Assembly (NCBI GenBank): GCA_001914235.1
Contig: MQUF01000016.1
Coordinates: 1-64,000, forward strand
Reading direction: 5' to 3'
DNA: 64,000 nucleotides
DNA from: Desulfobulbaceae bacterium DB1
Lineage (GTDB): Bacteria; Desulfobacterota; Desulfobulbia; Desulfobulbales; SURF-16
Shown here: positions 26,731 through 36,799 of the stretch, in pieces
Layout: every line of letters begins with the position of its first letter
Position numbering within the stretch: position 1 is the stretch's first letter
Notes under the pieces: model-generated
Databases searched by the model: none
Seen by the model: the letters and a program-made list of their open reading frames with translations, nothing else
What the model was told of the DNA's origin: nothing
Program-made: the position numbers and the translations under genes

Positions 26731-28852
26731 CTAAAAGGAATACTTCATGGTGGCAAAGACCACATTGGCCTCATAGGATGAATCGGCATAGGCACCGGTC
26801 AGGTAATCGTCAGAGGCGACCCGGTAGTCATAGTCATCCAGGGTGGCGTCACTATAGCGATAACGCTCGTAGGCATAACCCACCGTGGTGGTGAGTTTCG
26901 GGTTGACCGTGTAGATTGCCTTGATCTGCAGGGACTTCTTCTTGTAATCATCCCAGTTTTCAAAATCAATGGTGTTGTTATCATAGCCGGCCGGCACTGA
27001 GGCGGCGTCATAGATGGTCATGTCTCCCTTACCGTCTGAGCGGACATGGTCATACTGTGCCTTGAGCTGTAACTTGTCGGGCACCACCACAACCTGGGCG
27101 GAGACGCCGAAATCATAGTTGTCAAACTCATCCTCGACGCTCCAGTTGTAGCTGCCGGCGATGGAGCCCAGGGAGGGATCGGGATTGTAAGGGAAGGCAT
27201 TCAGGCGCCGCTGGTACTGGTAAGCCTCGGTTATATCATAGGCGAAATAACCGGCCAGAGTGACCTGGCCCAGGATGTAATCGGCCGAGATATCATACAT
27301 GGTATTTTCTTCGTCGCGCAGACCCAGGATGGTATCCGTGTATTCGCTCTCCATATAACGATAACCCAGCACCACGCTGAGATTGTCCATGGGATACAAA
27401 TCCAAGGTGAACCGGTAGGTATCCCTGTCTTGGGGCGCCGCGTCAAAACGTCGGACAAAAGGCTCAATGCCGTCCGCCGTGGCTTGGTTGCCGGTTACCA
27501 CGGTGAGCTGCTGCCAGTCGGCATCCCGGTCCAGCCGTTCATAGCCGGCGGAGACCGTCAGAAAATCAAAGCCGGCCCAGATGGCCTTCACCCCATAGAT
27601 CTTGTCCTTAGTCTCGATCAGATCGCCCCGATCACGCTCGGTCTTGACATTCTTGTAAGAGGGGGTCAGGGTGACGCGCTGGGGCAGGTGAAAGCCGACC
27701 TCGGCGCCATAGGAGCGTTGCTCATAGCCGAAGAGATGATTGTGATAGGTGCTATCGATGATTATCTCGTCCGAGCGGTTTTCCTTCTCGTAATACTTAT
27801 AGAAGAGTCGGGTGTTGAGGAAATTCAGCGGCCGGCTGGTCAGGACCGTGTCATAATTGGTGGTCACCAGCTTGCCGTCAAAAACAGGGTCTGAGTAGTT
27901 GACCGCCACCGGGACACCGATGTCGCTTAGATACTGATCACGCAGAACCGTCTCCCCCTCGGTGACACCCCGGCCTGCCCCGACACTCAGGGCGCTGCGC
28001 AGGGGAAGCTTGGCCTTGCCCTTGAAGTTGAACTTGTAATAATCGTTGTCCGGCGCCAGGGAAAAGCCCTCCATGGCCCCGGAGTTGGGGTGCATGTAGT
28101 GGAGCCATTCATTGCTGTTATTGAAGGTGCTGTACTGATAGGACAACGCCGCATAGAAGGGATCCAGGGCATAACCAATCTCGGTGGACAGACTGTCGGT
28201 GGCATAATCCACCGGCTCCGGCATCTCCATTACCCTTCTGGTTCCACCCCCTGGCACCAGATTCCAGGAGGTGCCGGCCGGCTTGATGCCATCCCGGTTT
28301 TCATGATTAAAGGAAACATCCAGATAAAAGGGCTTCAGCAGGTCAAAACGCAGTCCGCCACCCTGCTTCTCGCGCTTTATTTGGTAGTCAAAGGTGTTCC
28401 AGTCGTCAGGGTCAGGATTGTTCAGGGGGGGGGGCGCCGCTGTACACCAGGCGATCCGTGCCGGCCCCGGCCAGAGGGGTCCGGGCATCAAAGGTGATGT
28501 TATGGGGAATCTCGTCATGATAGAGGTTAAACTTATATTTGCCGTGGCTGCCCCCTTTTAAACGATAGCTCTGATCGTCATAGGAGATATTTTCCGCATC
28601 AAGCCGGAAAAAGAAATTCTCCGACTCCTGCCAGAGGCGGAGATTGCCGTAAATGCCGTCATCCCGGTCGCGATACTCCTGGAACTTGGCCGTGCTGCCG
28701 TTGATATCAACCAGTTGAGGAGTCAATTCAATTTCGCCACCCAGCTGTGCTTCCTCGGCGCCCGCTGCCATCGGCACAAGCAGGCCCAGCATGACAGCTA
28801 CCGGAAAATATATTTTTTTCATGGTTTTTCTCTCTTGGCTCTGTTCACTCAT
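26731..28852 (-). pseudogene. mtrB: MtrB/PioB-type outer-membrane porin, frameshifted at a G10 tract
   Basis: Two frames make one protein of about 700 aa. The N-terminal part (28852 down to ~28435) has a signal peptide and the MtrB/PioB opening ('GGEIELTPQLVDINGS', 'NLYHDEIPHNITFDARTPL'). The rest (from ~28434 to 26731) continues with 'LNNPDPDDWNTFDYQIKREK' and amphipathic strands to a C-terminal 'NVVFATMKYSF', the normal aromatic barrel end. The break is in a run of ten C on the coding strand; nine would keep one frame. MtrB barrels sheath the decahaem MtrA across the outer membrane, and mtrA is directly upstream. ATG 28852 is set by an AGGAGG that overlaps the mtrA stop. It may be a real mutation, phase-variable, or a base-count error. 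Confidence 0.85.
28425..28434. repeat. Homopolymer G10 (C10 on the coding strand)
   Basis: Ten consecutive G inside the mtrB-like gene, at the point where the reading frame changes. Such tracts slip during replication. Confidence 0.9.
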
Positions 28853-28865
28853 CTTCATCCCTCCT

Positions 28866-29783
28866 CTATCGCACGTACCGGAGTCCCAGTGAGGGAGCCC
28901 CGTTACTGCCGTGGATGTTATTGTGGCAATTCAAGCAGTTACGTCCGACAAGCTGGCGAGTCGGTGTGCCGTTCGAAAAGGAGCCACTGTCGTTATAAGC
29001 GGTGCTGGGATGAAAGGTCCAGTCATGGCAGCTCTGACAGAGATGCGGGGTCTTGCGGGTCAGGAGCTTGTTGTGGTTACTGCCGTGCGCCGTATGGCAG
29101 GTCATGCAGTTTTCCTCCACCGGCGGATGTTCCCACATGTAGGGTCCGCGTTTGTCGGAATGGCAGGAGTAGCAGAGGTCGTTGGCACTGTCCGCCTTGA
29201 TCATCTTATTGCCGAAGCCGCCGTGGGGATCATGGCAGTCGCTGCATGAGACCTTACCCTCGACAATGGGATGGTGGGATTGGCGGTTGGACTGGGAGCG
29301 AATGTCCCGATGGCAGGAAAAACAGAGTTCCGTCTGCCCGACTTTCAGGTTCATGGGCTCACTGGAGTGGCCGCTGTGACACGAGCCACAGGAGAGTCCG
29401 GCGGTGTTGTGCATGCTGTTTTCCCAAAAGGCCAACTGACTTGACGACGAGTGACAGTTCAGGCACTGGGCGGCCAGCTCTTCAGCAGAACGTCCACCAT
29501 CCTTGGCAAAGGATATGATGGCCTCCTTGCTTGACTCTTCCAGGTGCTGATCAGCATTGCCATGGCAGGCCTGGCAGCCGTTGGCTCCTTGCCAGGCCCG
29601 GGCGTGAAAGGAGGCGTTGAAGTCGGCAACCGCGGTTTCATGGCACCCGGCACACGTTTCGCTGTCAGCGGCGAATACCGGCGTGATTCCGATCAGAATC
29701 ACCAAGGCGCAACCCGCACCCAGCCCCAGGGCGACCCTTTGCGCATAGGTCTGCAACCATCGCAACTTCTTCTTTTTTTTCAT
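28866..29783 (-). CDS. mtrA: Decahaem c-type cytochrome, MtrA/DmsE family
   Basis: 305 aa with a basic N-terminus and signal peptide (core 'VALGLGAGCALVILIGITPVFA'). Ten CxxCH sites with the MtrA/DmsE pairing: CAGCH, CQACH, CLNCH, CGSCH, CFSCH, CSDCH-DPHG, CYSCH, CMTCH-TAHG, CQSCH, CLNCH. MtrA-type proteins insert into the MtrB barrel and carry electrons between periplasm and cell surface. RBS AAGGAGAT lies 5 bases before the ATG. Its stop overlaps the RBS of the porin gene, so the pair is one operon. No MtrC-type outer cytochrome is in the operon. Direction of electron flow (export or uptake) cannot be told from sequence. Confidence 0.94.
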   Translation of the reverse strand: MKKKKKLRWLQTYAQRVALGLGAGCALVILIGITPVFAADSETCAGCHETAVADFNASFHARAWQGANGCQACHGNADQHLEESSKEAIISFAKDGGRSAEELAAQCLNCHSSSSQLAFWENSMHNTAGLSCGSCHSGHSSEPMNLKVGQTELCFSCHRDIRSQSNRQSHHPIVEGKVSCSDCHDPHGGFGNKMIKADSANDLCYSCHSDKRGPYMWEHPPVEENCMTCHTAHGSNHNKLLTRKTPHLCQSCHDWTFHPSTAYNDSGSFSNGTPTRQLVGRNCLNCHNNIHGSNGAPSLGLRYVR

Positions 29784-29976
29784 GTTTCATCTCCTTCTCT
29801 CTTGTCGATGCAGTGACAGGATCAATGCAGCAGCCTTTGCACTCCCGCTCTGCCACCAGAAAAATCGTCTTGCCGGCCCTCCCATATATGGCAAAATGTC
29901 GTATAGATGTTGTTTTTGCCCACAATTCTAAATTTTGTATCGCGACAATGTGGTACTTTGTCAAATTTTTTTTGGT

Positions 29977-30216
29977 TCACAAAAACGATGGTCTTTCAAA
30001 ATGATCCGACAGATACTTGTCTGGGAAATAAGGGAAACGCCTAACGTGTTTCCCCTTGATGATAACCATCGCCGGCAGTAGGGCCACCCCGTGCCCAGCA
30101 TTGCCAATAGCCCCTGAATTCCGCACAGAGTTACCCAGGGTGGAAATCGCCGGATGGTTTAATAAGGCAGATATTTCCGCTGGCTTTTTTAGTTCTAAAA
30201 TTTTACTGTTGTTCAT
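29977..30216 (-). CDS. Possible small protein of unknown function
   Basis: 79 aa from the ATG at 30216 ('MNNSKILELKKPAEISALL'). I do not recognise it. It begins with a polar helix-like segment, has a Gly/Ala-rich middle ('AIGNAGHGVALLPAMVII') and ends basic and aromatic. No Shine-Dalgarno is visible, although the ATG sits exactly at the inner edge of a large dyad that could be its control site. It could be a decayed fragment. It lies between mtrA and a SAM methyltransferase. Confidence 0.25.
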   Translation of the reverse strand: MNNSKILELKKPAEISALLNHPAISTLGNSVRNSGAIGNAGHGVALLPAMVIIKGKHVRRFPYFPDKYLSDHFERPSFL

Positions 30217-30276
30217 GACGTATTCTTTTTTGTTGGAATTTAAGTTTTGGCGAACTGTTCCAACAGGATACGTCAT
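30217..30276. repeat. 60-bp imperfect inverted repeat
   Basis: TGACGTATTC...TTGTTGGAA (30217-30239) is mirrored by TTCCAACAGGATACGTCA (30259-30276), with extra T's in one arm. It could be an operator or cruciform, or the edge of a small mobile element. Confidence 0.5.
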
Positions 30277-30354
30277 TTATTTTTTCAAATCTCCCGCAAA
30301 CACCGCTTTCGATTTTAACTCCCCGTATTATGCTTTCTTATGAAGGGAAAAATT

Positions 30355-31032
30355 ATGAGGCAAGAGCAAGTTGAAGAGCACTTTGCCAAGCAGGCAGACG
30401 AGTATGAAAAGTTAATGGTCAAGCTCGTTCCGCAATATCTTGAGCAGCATGAAATAATCTACGATCTGTTGCCAAAAGGAGATAAAGACTATCATGTTCT
30501 CGACGTGGGCTGCGGGAATGGAGTTTTGTCCGAGTTGGTACTTCGGAAACTTCCTCTCTCGTTCGTAGTCGGTTTCGATCTGACAGCGAAAATGCTGGAT
30601 GCGTTTGAAAGTAAATTGTCAAACTATGCGGGGCGATTTGAGCTAAGGCAGGGGGACTACCGTATCGACTCAATCGGCAAAGGGTACGATGTAATTATCG
30701 CCGGCCTCACATTGCACCATCTCGCTTGGGAAGAAAGGGAGAAATTCTATCAGACCTTGTACTCTGCATTGAACCCTGGTGGACTGTTTCTGGCCAGGGA
30801 CATAATCATTGACGAAGATTACGCGGTCGTTCGGGACCAATACGCCCATTGGAAAGAATTCATGAAATCCCAAAGAGAAGATCCTGAGTTCTGGTATTCC
30901 AAGCACATGGAAAAAGACCATCCGATGACCCTTGCAAACCATTTTGCTTGGCTTAGAAAAGCTGGTTTTACAAAGGTGGCTTGTCATTGGCGGCTTTATA
31001 ATTTTGCAATTACCGCAGCGGAAAAAGAATGA
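30355..31032 (+). CDS. Class I SAM-dependent methyltransferase
   Basis: 225 aa. The Rossmann methyltransferase motif I is 'VLDVGCGNGVLSELV' near residue 50; motif IV-like text is 'YDVIIAGLTLHHL', and post-I acid 'GFDLT'. Close in layout to small-molecule methyltransferases of the UbiE/Methyltransf type. The substrate is unknown. ATG 30355 has AAGGG 6-10 bases upstream; ATG 30340 is an alternative. The gene looks single, flanked by dyads on both sides, with a rather lower GC content than its neighbours, hinting at acquisition. Confidence 0.8.
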   Translation: MRQEQVEEHFAKQADEYEKLMVKLVPQYLEQHEIIYDLLPKGDKDYHVLDVGCGNGVLSELVLRKLPLSFVVGFDLTAKMLDAFESKLSNYAGRFELRQGDYRIDSIGKGYDVIIAGLTLHHLAWEEREKFYQTLYSALNPGGLFLARDIIIDEDYAVVRDQYAHWKEFMKSQREDPEFWYSKHMEKDHPMTLANHFAWLRKAGFTKVACHWRLYNFAITAAEKE

Positions 31033-31052
31033 AGACTGATGAGGGGACGCGA

Positions 31053-31107
31053 AGAGACGGAGTTGGTTTAATAAGGTTCAATAAACTATTAAACCAACTC
31101 CGTCTCT
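31053..31107. terminator. 21-bp perfect stem-loop after the methyltransferase gene
   Basis: AGAGACGGAGTTGGTTTAATA (31053-31073) and its exact complement (31087-31107) around a 13-nt loop. It starts 21 bases after the stop codon. There is no long T-run. It could terminate transcription, but the perfect long stem also fits a miniature inverted-repeat element. Confidence 0.55.
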
Positions 31108-31280
31108 TTAACGCCCTGGCGATCGAGCTTGATCAACTTATAGAATAAGAACCGGTATATCAAGTCAATTCAGGCGACGGGAAGAAGCTCGAGGGCGCTG
31201 ATTGACACGGCAGCCGTTTTGCCCGGGTACTTACCGGTAGACTCCTCAAAACGAAAAAGAGGGGGCGGCCTGCAGGGTGG

Positions 31281-32618
31281 AGGGTGTAAAATAGTTTGTG
31301 TAAATGGCTATGACTGAGTAAGTCAAAAAACTACCCTTTAAAAAGGAGCTCATATGGCCATTGATAAAGAAATTTTGGATCGTTTACTTGCCGACTACAA
31401 TTACCAGAAGCCCGAAGAACTGATCGGTGAAAACGGGCTGCTCAAGCAGCTCACCAAGGCCTTACTGGAGCGGGCGTTACAGGCGGAAATGACCGTCCAC
31501 CTGGGCCACGAAAAACATGGAACCATCGTCACCAAAGGCGGTAATGCCCGAAATGGTAACTCTGCAAAGACCATCAAGGGCGACTTCGGTAAAATGCCGA
31601 TTGAGGTCCCGCGCGACCGCGACAGCAGTTTCGATCCGGTCATCATTCCCAAAGGGCAAACCCGCTTTCCCGGCTTTGACGACAAGATTATCTCTCTCTA
31701 CTCCCGAGGGATGACTACCAGGGAGATTCAGGGGCACTTGGAAGACATTTACGGAGTTGATGTCTCTCCCACCCTGATTTCAACGGTCACCGATGCCGTT
31801 GCTGACGAGGTTAAAGTTTGGCAAAATCGCCCGTTGGACCCCATTTATCCCATTGTTTACATGGACGCTATCCGGGTTAAGGTGCGCGACAATGGGCATG
31901 TTAAGAACAAGGCGGTCTATCTGGCTATTGGCATCACCATGGACGGCGTCAAGGATGTCCTGGGAATGTGGGTTGCCGAAAACGAGGGCGCCAAGTTCTG
32001 GTTGCAGGTAGTGACTGAGCTAAGAAACCGTGGCGTGCAGGATATTTTCATTGCCTGCGTCGATGGCCTCAAGGGTTTTCCTGAAGCCATTGAGACGGTT
32101 TTCCCCTTCACCCAGGTCCAGCTCTGTCTCGTCCACATGGTGCGCAATTCCCTGAAATATGTCTCATGGAAACAGCGCAAAGAGGTGGCTGCGGATCTCA
32201 AGGCCATTTACCAATCGCCAACAGCCGAGCAGGCCGAAATGGAACTGATGACCTTTGAAGAAAAATGGGACAAAACGCATCCGTCCATCGGCCAATCCTG
32301 GCGAAGAAATTGGGAAAGAATCACCCCATTTTTTGCGTATTCGCCCGAGATACGCAAGGTGATATATACCACCAATGCTATTGAGTCGTTGAACATGTCA
32401 CTGCGCAAAGTTACCAAGAACCGGGGTTCATTTCCCAATGACGAGTCGATGCTTAAACTGCTTTACATGGCGCTGAACAATATCGCCAAAAAATGGACTA
32501 TGCCAATCAGAGACTGGAAGGCTGCCTTGAACCGCTTTTCAATCTTGTTCGGCGACAGAATGCCTGCATATTGAAAATTAAAAATGAAAACCATTTACAC
32601 AAAATTCTTTACAGGCCC
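31281..32618 (+). mobile_element. IS256-family insertion sequence
   Basis: A 1338-bp element carrying one transposase gene. The ends carry matching inverted repeats: the left arm TGTAAAATAGTTTGTGTAAA (31285-31304) and the right arm, read inward, TGTAAAGAATTTTGTGTAAA (32613 down to 32594). The 9-bp direct repeat GCAGGGTGG flanks it exactly (31272-31280 and 32619-32627), a normal IS256-family target duplication. This implies a recent, intact insertion about 90 bp upstream of the hybrid kinase start. Confidence 0.9.
31354..32574 (+). CDS. IS256-family transposase
   Basis: 406 aa, full length. The Mutator/IS256 DDE transposase pattern is present: '[12 protein letters not shown]' near the N-terminus, '[12 protein letters not shown]' carrying the first catalytic Asp near residue 170, '[13 protein letters not shown]' carrying the second near 235, and '[14 protein letters not shown]' with the Glu near 345. 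'[16 protein letters not shown]' is the family signature. RBS AAAGGAG precedes the ATG by 8 bases. It has no frameshift and is probably active. Confidence 0.96.
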   Translation: MAIDKEILDRLLADYNYQKPEELIGENGLLKQLTKALLERALQAEMTVHLGHEKHGTIVTKGGNARNGNSAKTIKGDFGKMPIEVPRDRDSSFDPVIIPKGQTRFPGFDDKIISLYSRGMTTREIQGHLEDIYGVDVSPTLISTVTDAVADEVKVWQNRPLDPIYPIVYMDAIRVKVRDNGHVKNKAVYLAIGITMDGVKDVLGMWVAENEGAKFWLQVVTELRNRGVQDIFIACVDGLKGFPEAIETVFPFTQVQLCLVHMVRNSLKYVSWKQRKEVAADLKAIYQSPTAEQAEMELMTFEEKWDKTHPSIGQSWRRNWERITPFFAYSPEIRKVIYTTNAIESLNMSLRKVTKNRGSFPNDESMLKLLYMALNNIAKKWTMPIRDWKAALNRFSILFGDRMPAY

Positions 32619-32717
32619 GCAGGGTGGCGGAAAAAAAAGCGTTGTGCGAGGCATCATCTTCTGAAAACGACAAATATCATTACATCGCGCCGGACTGACG
32701 GCTTTTCCCCGCGCATC

Positions 32718-35700
32718 ATGCCGTTCTTTCTCCTGGTGCTGCTTTGCTGCGGCGTGTCGCTGCCGTCTCATCTGCATGCCGCGCCTCCGGTGGTGCTTGC
32801 CGAAAAAACGGAGATTGTCTCCCTCGGCATGCATCTTGATTTTCTGCAGGATCCCACCGGCGAAATGACCATTGCCGAGGTTGCCCTTGAGGCAACGGCC
32901 GGCAGGTTTATTCCGTCAAATGAACAGACCCCCGGTTTCGGTTTCACCGATTCCGCCTACTGGTTGAAATTTACCGTGAAAAGCAATCTGTCGGAATCGA
33001 CGAAACATTTCATCGAGGTCGGCTACCCCCTGCTTGACCACTTAGCCCTGTATATCCCCATCTCCGGGGGCTATAAGGTGATGCAGGCGGGTGACTTTCT
33101 GCCGTTTAAGGAAAGATATATTCAGTTCCGAAATTTTATTTTTCCCGTTGAGCTCGAGCCGTTCCAGCAGAAAACCTTTTTCATGCGCTGTGAAACGACC
33201 AGTTCGATGAATTTCCCGCTCACCCTCCTGTCAACCACCGCCCTTGCGGAAAGGATCTCTTTCGAACAGTCCCTGCTGGGCCTTTACTACGGCATCCTGG
33301 TAACGATGCTTTTTTTCAGCCTGTTTTTTTATCTGACCCTGAAAGATATTACCTATCTTTATTACGTCCTCTTCATCGGCGGATACATGCTGTTTCAGCT
33401 CAACCTCAATGGCCTGGCCTTTCAATATCTCTGGCCCGATTCCATCTGGTGGGCAAACAACAATATCCCGTTTTTTATCTTCTTTTCCTTTCTCTTTGCC
33501 ACCCTGTTCACCCGCAAGGCCCTGGATACCGCAAAGCTTGTGCCCAGGCTCGACAAGCTCTTGCTGGCGATCGTCGTGCTGGCGGTAGTCGGCCTCGTCA
33601 TTTCTCCTTTTGCCAGTTATCCGGTGAGTATCCGCGCATCATCGAGCCTTTGTCTGTCGGTTTTCGTGCTGATTTTCGCCGGCATCGTCTGCGCGGTGAA
33701 AGGCCATCGGCCCGCCATTTTTTATTCCGTTGCCTGGATTGCCTTTTTGATCGGCGTCGTTGTCTATGCCCTGAAAAGTTTCGGCCTGCTGCCCAATAAT
33801 TTTTTTACCGCCAATGGCCTGCAGATAGGGTCTGCCTGGGAGGTCATCATACTCTTCATGGGCTTGACCGACCGTTTCCGGTTGATGGAGGAGGAAAAAA
33901 AGGAAATTCAGGATGCCTATGCGCAAAAGTTGAAATTACAGGTCGAAGAACGGACGTCCGATCTCAAGCTGGTCAACCGACATCTTGAGCAGGAGGCCTT
34001 TGAACGGAAACTGGCGGAAGAAAAGGCGGAAAACGCCAATAAGGCCAAGTCGGAATTTTTGGCCAATATGAGCCATGAGATACGAACGCCGATGAATGCC
34101 ATTATCGGCATGAGCGGCATTGCCTTGAAGCAGGAAATGCCGCTGAAGGTCAGAAATTATCTCAATGTTATCCGGGATTCAGGTCAGTCGTTGCTGGGTA
34201 TTATCAATGAAATTCTTGATTTTTCAAAGATTGAGGCGGGTAAGCTCCGCATTGAGGAAACCGGTTTTTCCCTGGCCGCGGAAATGGAAGGCCTGACGGA
34301 TTTGTTTAGCCATAGGATCGGCGAAAAACCGCATGTTGAGATGTGTGTCTCCCTGGAGGACGATATCCCCTGCCGTCTCATCGGCGACCCGCTGCGCCTG
34401 AAGCAGGTTCTGGTCAATCTGGTCAACAACGCCGTCAAGTTTACGGATACGGGGGAAATTATCGTCTCGGTCCGCTGTCAGGCGAAAACAGCGGACACAG
34501 TGACCTTGCAGTTTGAAGTCAAGGATACCGGCATCGGCATCGAGGCGGATAAAATCGCCACCCTCTTCGAGTCGTTTGTCCAGGCGGATACCTCGACCAC
34601 CAGAAAGCACGGCGGCACCGGGCTGGGACTGACCATCAGTAAAAAGCTCGTCAATATGATGGGCGGTGACATCACGGTACTCAGCAAACCCGGCAAGGGG
34701 AGCACCTTCGGTTTTACCTTGGAATTTCCGTTGCAGCACGAAAAGCCTGAACAGAAACTGCTGTTGCCGGAACGTCTTGGCGGGCTGCGCGTGCTGGTTA
34801 TTGATGACAATATGGTGGTGCGGCAGATGTTGCGCAAGACGCTGGAGTCGTTTCGCTGCCGGGTAACCACCGCTTCATCCGGCGAAGAGGCGGGCGGCTA
34901 TCTGCGTGCTTCCTCCGACGGTCCGATGTGTTTCGACCTGGTGATTACCGATCTCATCATGGAAGGAATGGACGGCATCGGCATTGCTGAAAAAATACGC
35001 CGGACCCCGGGACTTGCGGATGTGCCGATTATCATGATTTCATCCCTTCCCCATGAGGAGGAATTTGAGAAATCGGCAACCGAAGCGGTGGATGTCTTTT
35101 TGAGTAAGCCGATAAAGCGCTCCCGGCTTTTTCAGACCATTTTGGAATTGTGCGGGCAGCAGTCGGACCAGAAAGCTTTCGGCGGTGCTGAGCTGAGTGA
35201 TGAACAAATCATTGAACCGGGATATTTCAGCGGCAGGGCCATTCTGCTGGTTGAGGACAATATCGTCAACCAGAAGGTTGCCGGTGAAATTCTTGCAGGC
35301 GCGGGCATTTGTTTCGACGTGGCGGGCAATGGGCGCGAGGCGGTGGAGGCGGTGGGCAAAGGGCGGTATGAGGCTGTTCTGATGGATGTGCAGATGCCGG
35401 TGATGGACGGATTTGAGGCGGCAGCGGCGATCCGGGCGGATCCCGCCCGGCATGGTCTGCCCATTATTGCCATGACCGCCCATGCCCTGGACGGCTACCG
35501 GGAAAAGTGCATCAAGGCCGGCATGAACGATTTTGTCGCCAAGCCGGTTGAGGAAAAAGAGCTGTTTCTGACCTTAAAAAAGTGGCTTGCCCCGCCGGAA
35601 AGAACGAATGGGAAAGACCGCGTCGTTCTTTCCGAAAAACCTTCACCGCCGGCAGGGCCGCAATTGCCCGCAACCCTGCCGGGGTTGAATGTTGCGGTCG

Positions 35701-36290
35701 CATTGCGTCGGCTGGCGGGCAACAGCAGGCTGTATGTTGAATTGCTGGATGATCTCGCCGGGGAATACGGCGGTGCGGCGGAAAAACTTGGAATGCTCTT
35801 TGCGGGCGGGAAAACGGCTGAGGCGATGTTGCTTGCCCACACCGTCAAAGGCATAGCCGGCAATCTGGGGGCGGAAAGATTGCGGGAAGCAGCCCATGTC
35901 CTTGAAAAGGCGGCGGAAACAGGCCGGCTGGAGGAGGTTGACACGGGCTTGGACGCTTTTCAGGCGGCACTGGTCGAGGTGCTAGGGGCAATCAGTTTGG
36001 TTGCGACAAAGGAGAACGATGCACCTCCTGATAACCATGACTCGCCCCCTCACGACGGGGCGGCTGTTCAGCAGACACTTGCCGAGCTGGCAAAGCTGAT
36101 CAGGGAAAAAAATATCGAGGCCGAGGACTGTTTTCTCGTCCTGAAAAGACAGTTGTCTTCCTTGGCAACAGCGGAGTTGCTGGCTGATCTCGGCGGACAT
36201 CTCGACAGGTTTGATTTCAACCGGGCGGATGAGGTGCTGTCTCGACTGAAGGAAAAAATTGAACTCCCAGGGGAAGGGCGAGGGGTATAG
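32718..36290 (+). CDS. Hybrid sensor histidine kinase (7TMR-DISM, HisKA, HATPase, REC, REC, HPt)
   Basis: 1190 aa. Signal peptide; 7TMR-DISMED2-type sensory domain (~25-165, '[15 protein letters not shown]'); seven membrane helices (~187-385); coiled coil; HisKA with '[14 protein letters not shown]' near 452; HATPase with '[12 protein letters not shown]' near 633; REC1 with Asp in '[12 protein letters not shown]' near 742; REC2 with Asp in '[12 protein letters not shown]' near 886; and an HPt domain with '[12 protein letters not shown]' near 1039. A complete phosphorelay in one protein, binding a ligand in the periplasm. The frame runs upstream into the IS256 element; ATG 32718 is chosen as it gives the signal peptide, but the natural start or promoter may have been cut by the IS. 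Confidence 0.9.
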   Translation: MPFFLLVLLCCGVSLPSHLHAAPPVVLAEKTEIVSLGMHLDFLQDPTGEMTIAEVALEATAGRFIPSNEQTPGFGFTDSAYWLKFTVKSNLSESTKHFIEVGYPLLDHLALYIPISGGYKVMQAGDFLPFKERYIQFRNFIFPVELEPFQQKTFFMRCETTSSMNFPLTLLSTTALAERISFEQSLLGLYYGILVTMLFFSLFFYLTLKDITYLYYVLFIGGYMLFQLNLNGLAFQYLWPDSIWWANNNIPFFIFFSFLFATLFTRKALDTAKLVPRLDKLLLAIVVLAVVGLVISPFASYPVSIRASSSLCLSVFVLIFAGIVCAVKGHRPAIFYSVAWIAFLIGVVVYALKSFGLLPNNFFTANGLQIGSAWEVIILFMGLTDRFRLMEEEKKEIQDAYAQKLKLQVEERTSDLKLVNRHLEQEAFERKLAEEKAENANKAKSEFLANMSHEIRTPMNAIIGMSGIALKQEMPLKVRNYLNVIRDSGQSLLGIINEILDFSKIEAGKLRIEETGFSLAAEMEGLTDLFSHRIGEKPHVEMCVSLEDDIPCRLIGDPLRLKQVLVNLVNNAVKFTDTGEIIVSVRCQAKTADTVTLQFEVKDTGIGIEADKIATLFESFVQADTSTTRKHGGTGLGLTISKKLVNMMGGDITVLSKPGKGSTFGFTLEFPLQHEKPEQKLLLPERLGGLRVLVIDDNMVVRQMLRKTLESFRCRVTTASSGEEAGGYLRASSDGPMCFDLVITDLIMEGMDGIGIAEKIRRTPGLADVPIIMISSLPHEEEFEKSATEAVDVFLSKPIKRSRLFQTILELCGQQSDQKAFGGAELSDEQIIEPGYFSGRAILLVEDNIVNQKVAGEILAGAGICFDVAGNGREAVEAVGKGRYEAVLMDVQMPVMDGFEAAAAIRADPARHGLPIIAMTAHALDGYREKCIKAGMNDFVAKPVEEKELFLTLKKWLAPPERTNGKDRVVLSEKPSPPAGPQLPATLPGLNVAVALRRLAGNSRLYVELLDDLAGEYGGAAEKLGMLFAGGKTAEAMLLAHTVKGIAGNLGAERLREAAHVLEKAAETGRLEEVDTGLDAFQAALVEVLGAISLVATKENDAPPDNHDSPPHDGAAVQQTLAELAKLIREKNIEAEDCFLVLKRQLSSLATAELLADLGGHLDRFDFNRADEVLSRLKEKIELPGEGRGV

Positions 36291-36773
36291 ATGAAGACAG
36301 GGCACCGGAAACAGGTTGTTTTGATCGTTGATGACGAGCCGATTAATATCAAAATGCTGGCCCAGGCGCTGCGGGCGAATTATGAGGTGGTGGTGGCGAC
36401 CAACGGGCCGGATGCCCTGGAGCGGGCGGCCGATATGCCCCGGCCCGATCTGATTCTGCTTGATGTCATGATGCCGGAAATGGACGGGTACGAAGTCTGC
36501 CGCAAGGCAAAGGCGCAGTCCGCCATCCAGGACATTCCCATTATATTTCTCACCGCCAGAATCGATGACCGGGATGAAACAAAGGCGCTGGAGATGGGCG
36601 CGGTCGATTATATCAGAAAACCATTTAACCTCTCCATTGTCCAGGCCAGGGTGAAAACCCATCTCGACCTCAAGCGGCATCGCGACTTTATTGAAATGCT
36701 GCTGCGGGAAAAAACCACGGAACTGGCGGCGGCGGAACGCGAATACATGTGCCTGTTTCTGCGGGGGGACTGA
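36291..36773 (+). CDS. Single-domain response regulator
   Basis: 160 aa. Receiver domain (~7-125) with DD pair 'VDDEP', phospho-acceptor in 'ILLDVMMPEMDG' near residue 62, and Lys in 'DYIRKPF'. After it comes only a short charged helix ('LDLKRHRDFIEMLLREKTTEL'), the linker that usually leads to an output domain such as GGDEF or HD-GYP. Here there is none, so it is a CheY-like stand-alone regulator or a remnant. The ATG follows the kinase stop codon with no gap, so it is co-translated and the likely last acceptor of the relay. Confidence 0.88.
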   Translation: MKTGHRKQVVLIVDDEPINIKMLAQALRANYEVVVATNGPDALERAADMPRPDLILLDVMMPEMDGYEVCRKAKAQSAIQDIPIIFLTARIDDRDETKALEMGAVDYIRKPFNLSIVQARVKTHLDLKRHRDFIEMLLREKTTELAAAEREYMCLFLRGD

Positions 36774-36783
36774 TCCGGAGCCG

Positions 36784-36799
36784 GAATTCAGGAGTCAGC
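36784..36799. repeat. Dispersed short repeat, TTCAGGAGTC family
   Basis: 'gaattcaggagtcagc' in the 21-bp gap between convergent genes; related to the words at 5126-5145 and 19984-20008. Confidence 0.5.

Larger units (their letters stand above)
29784..30354. other. Divergent region upstream of mtrA and the methyltransferase gene
   Basis: About 570 bp. The mtrA side has a CCATATATGG dyad (29882-29891) loosely resembling the enhancer boxes, but I find no good -24/-12 promoter. The middle has a possible small minus-strand frame (29977-30216), and the far side a 60-bp dyad (30217-30276). Confidence 0.45.
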
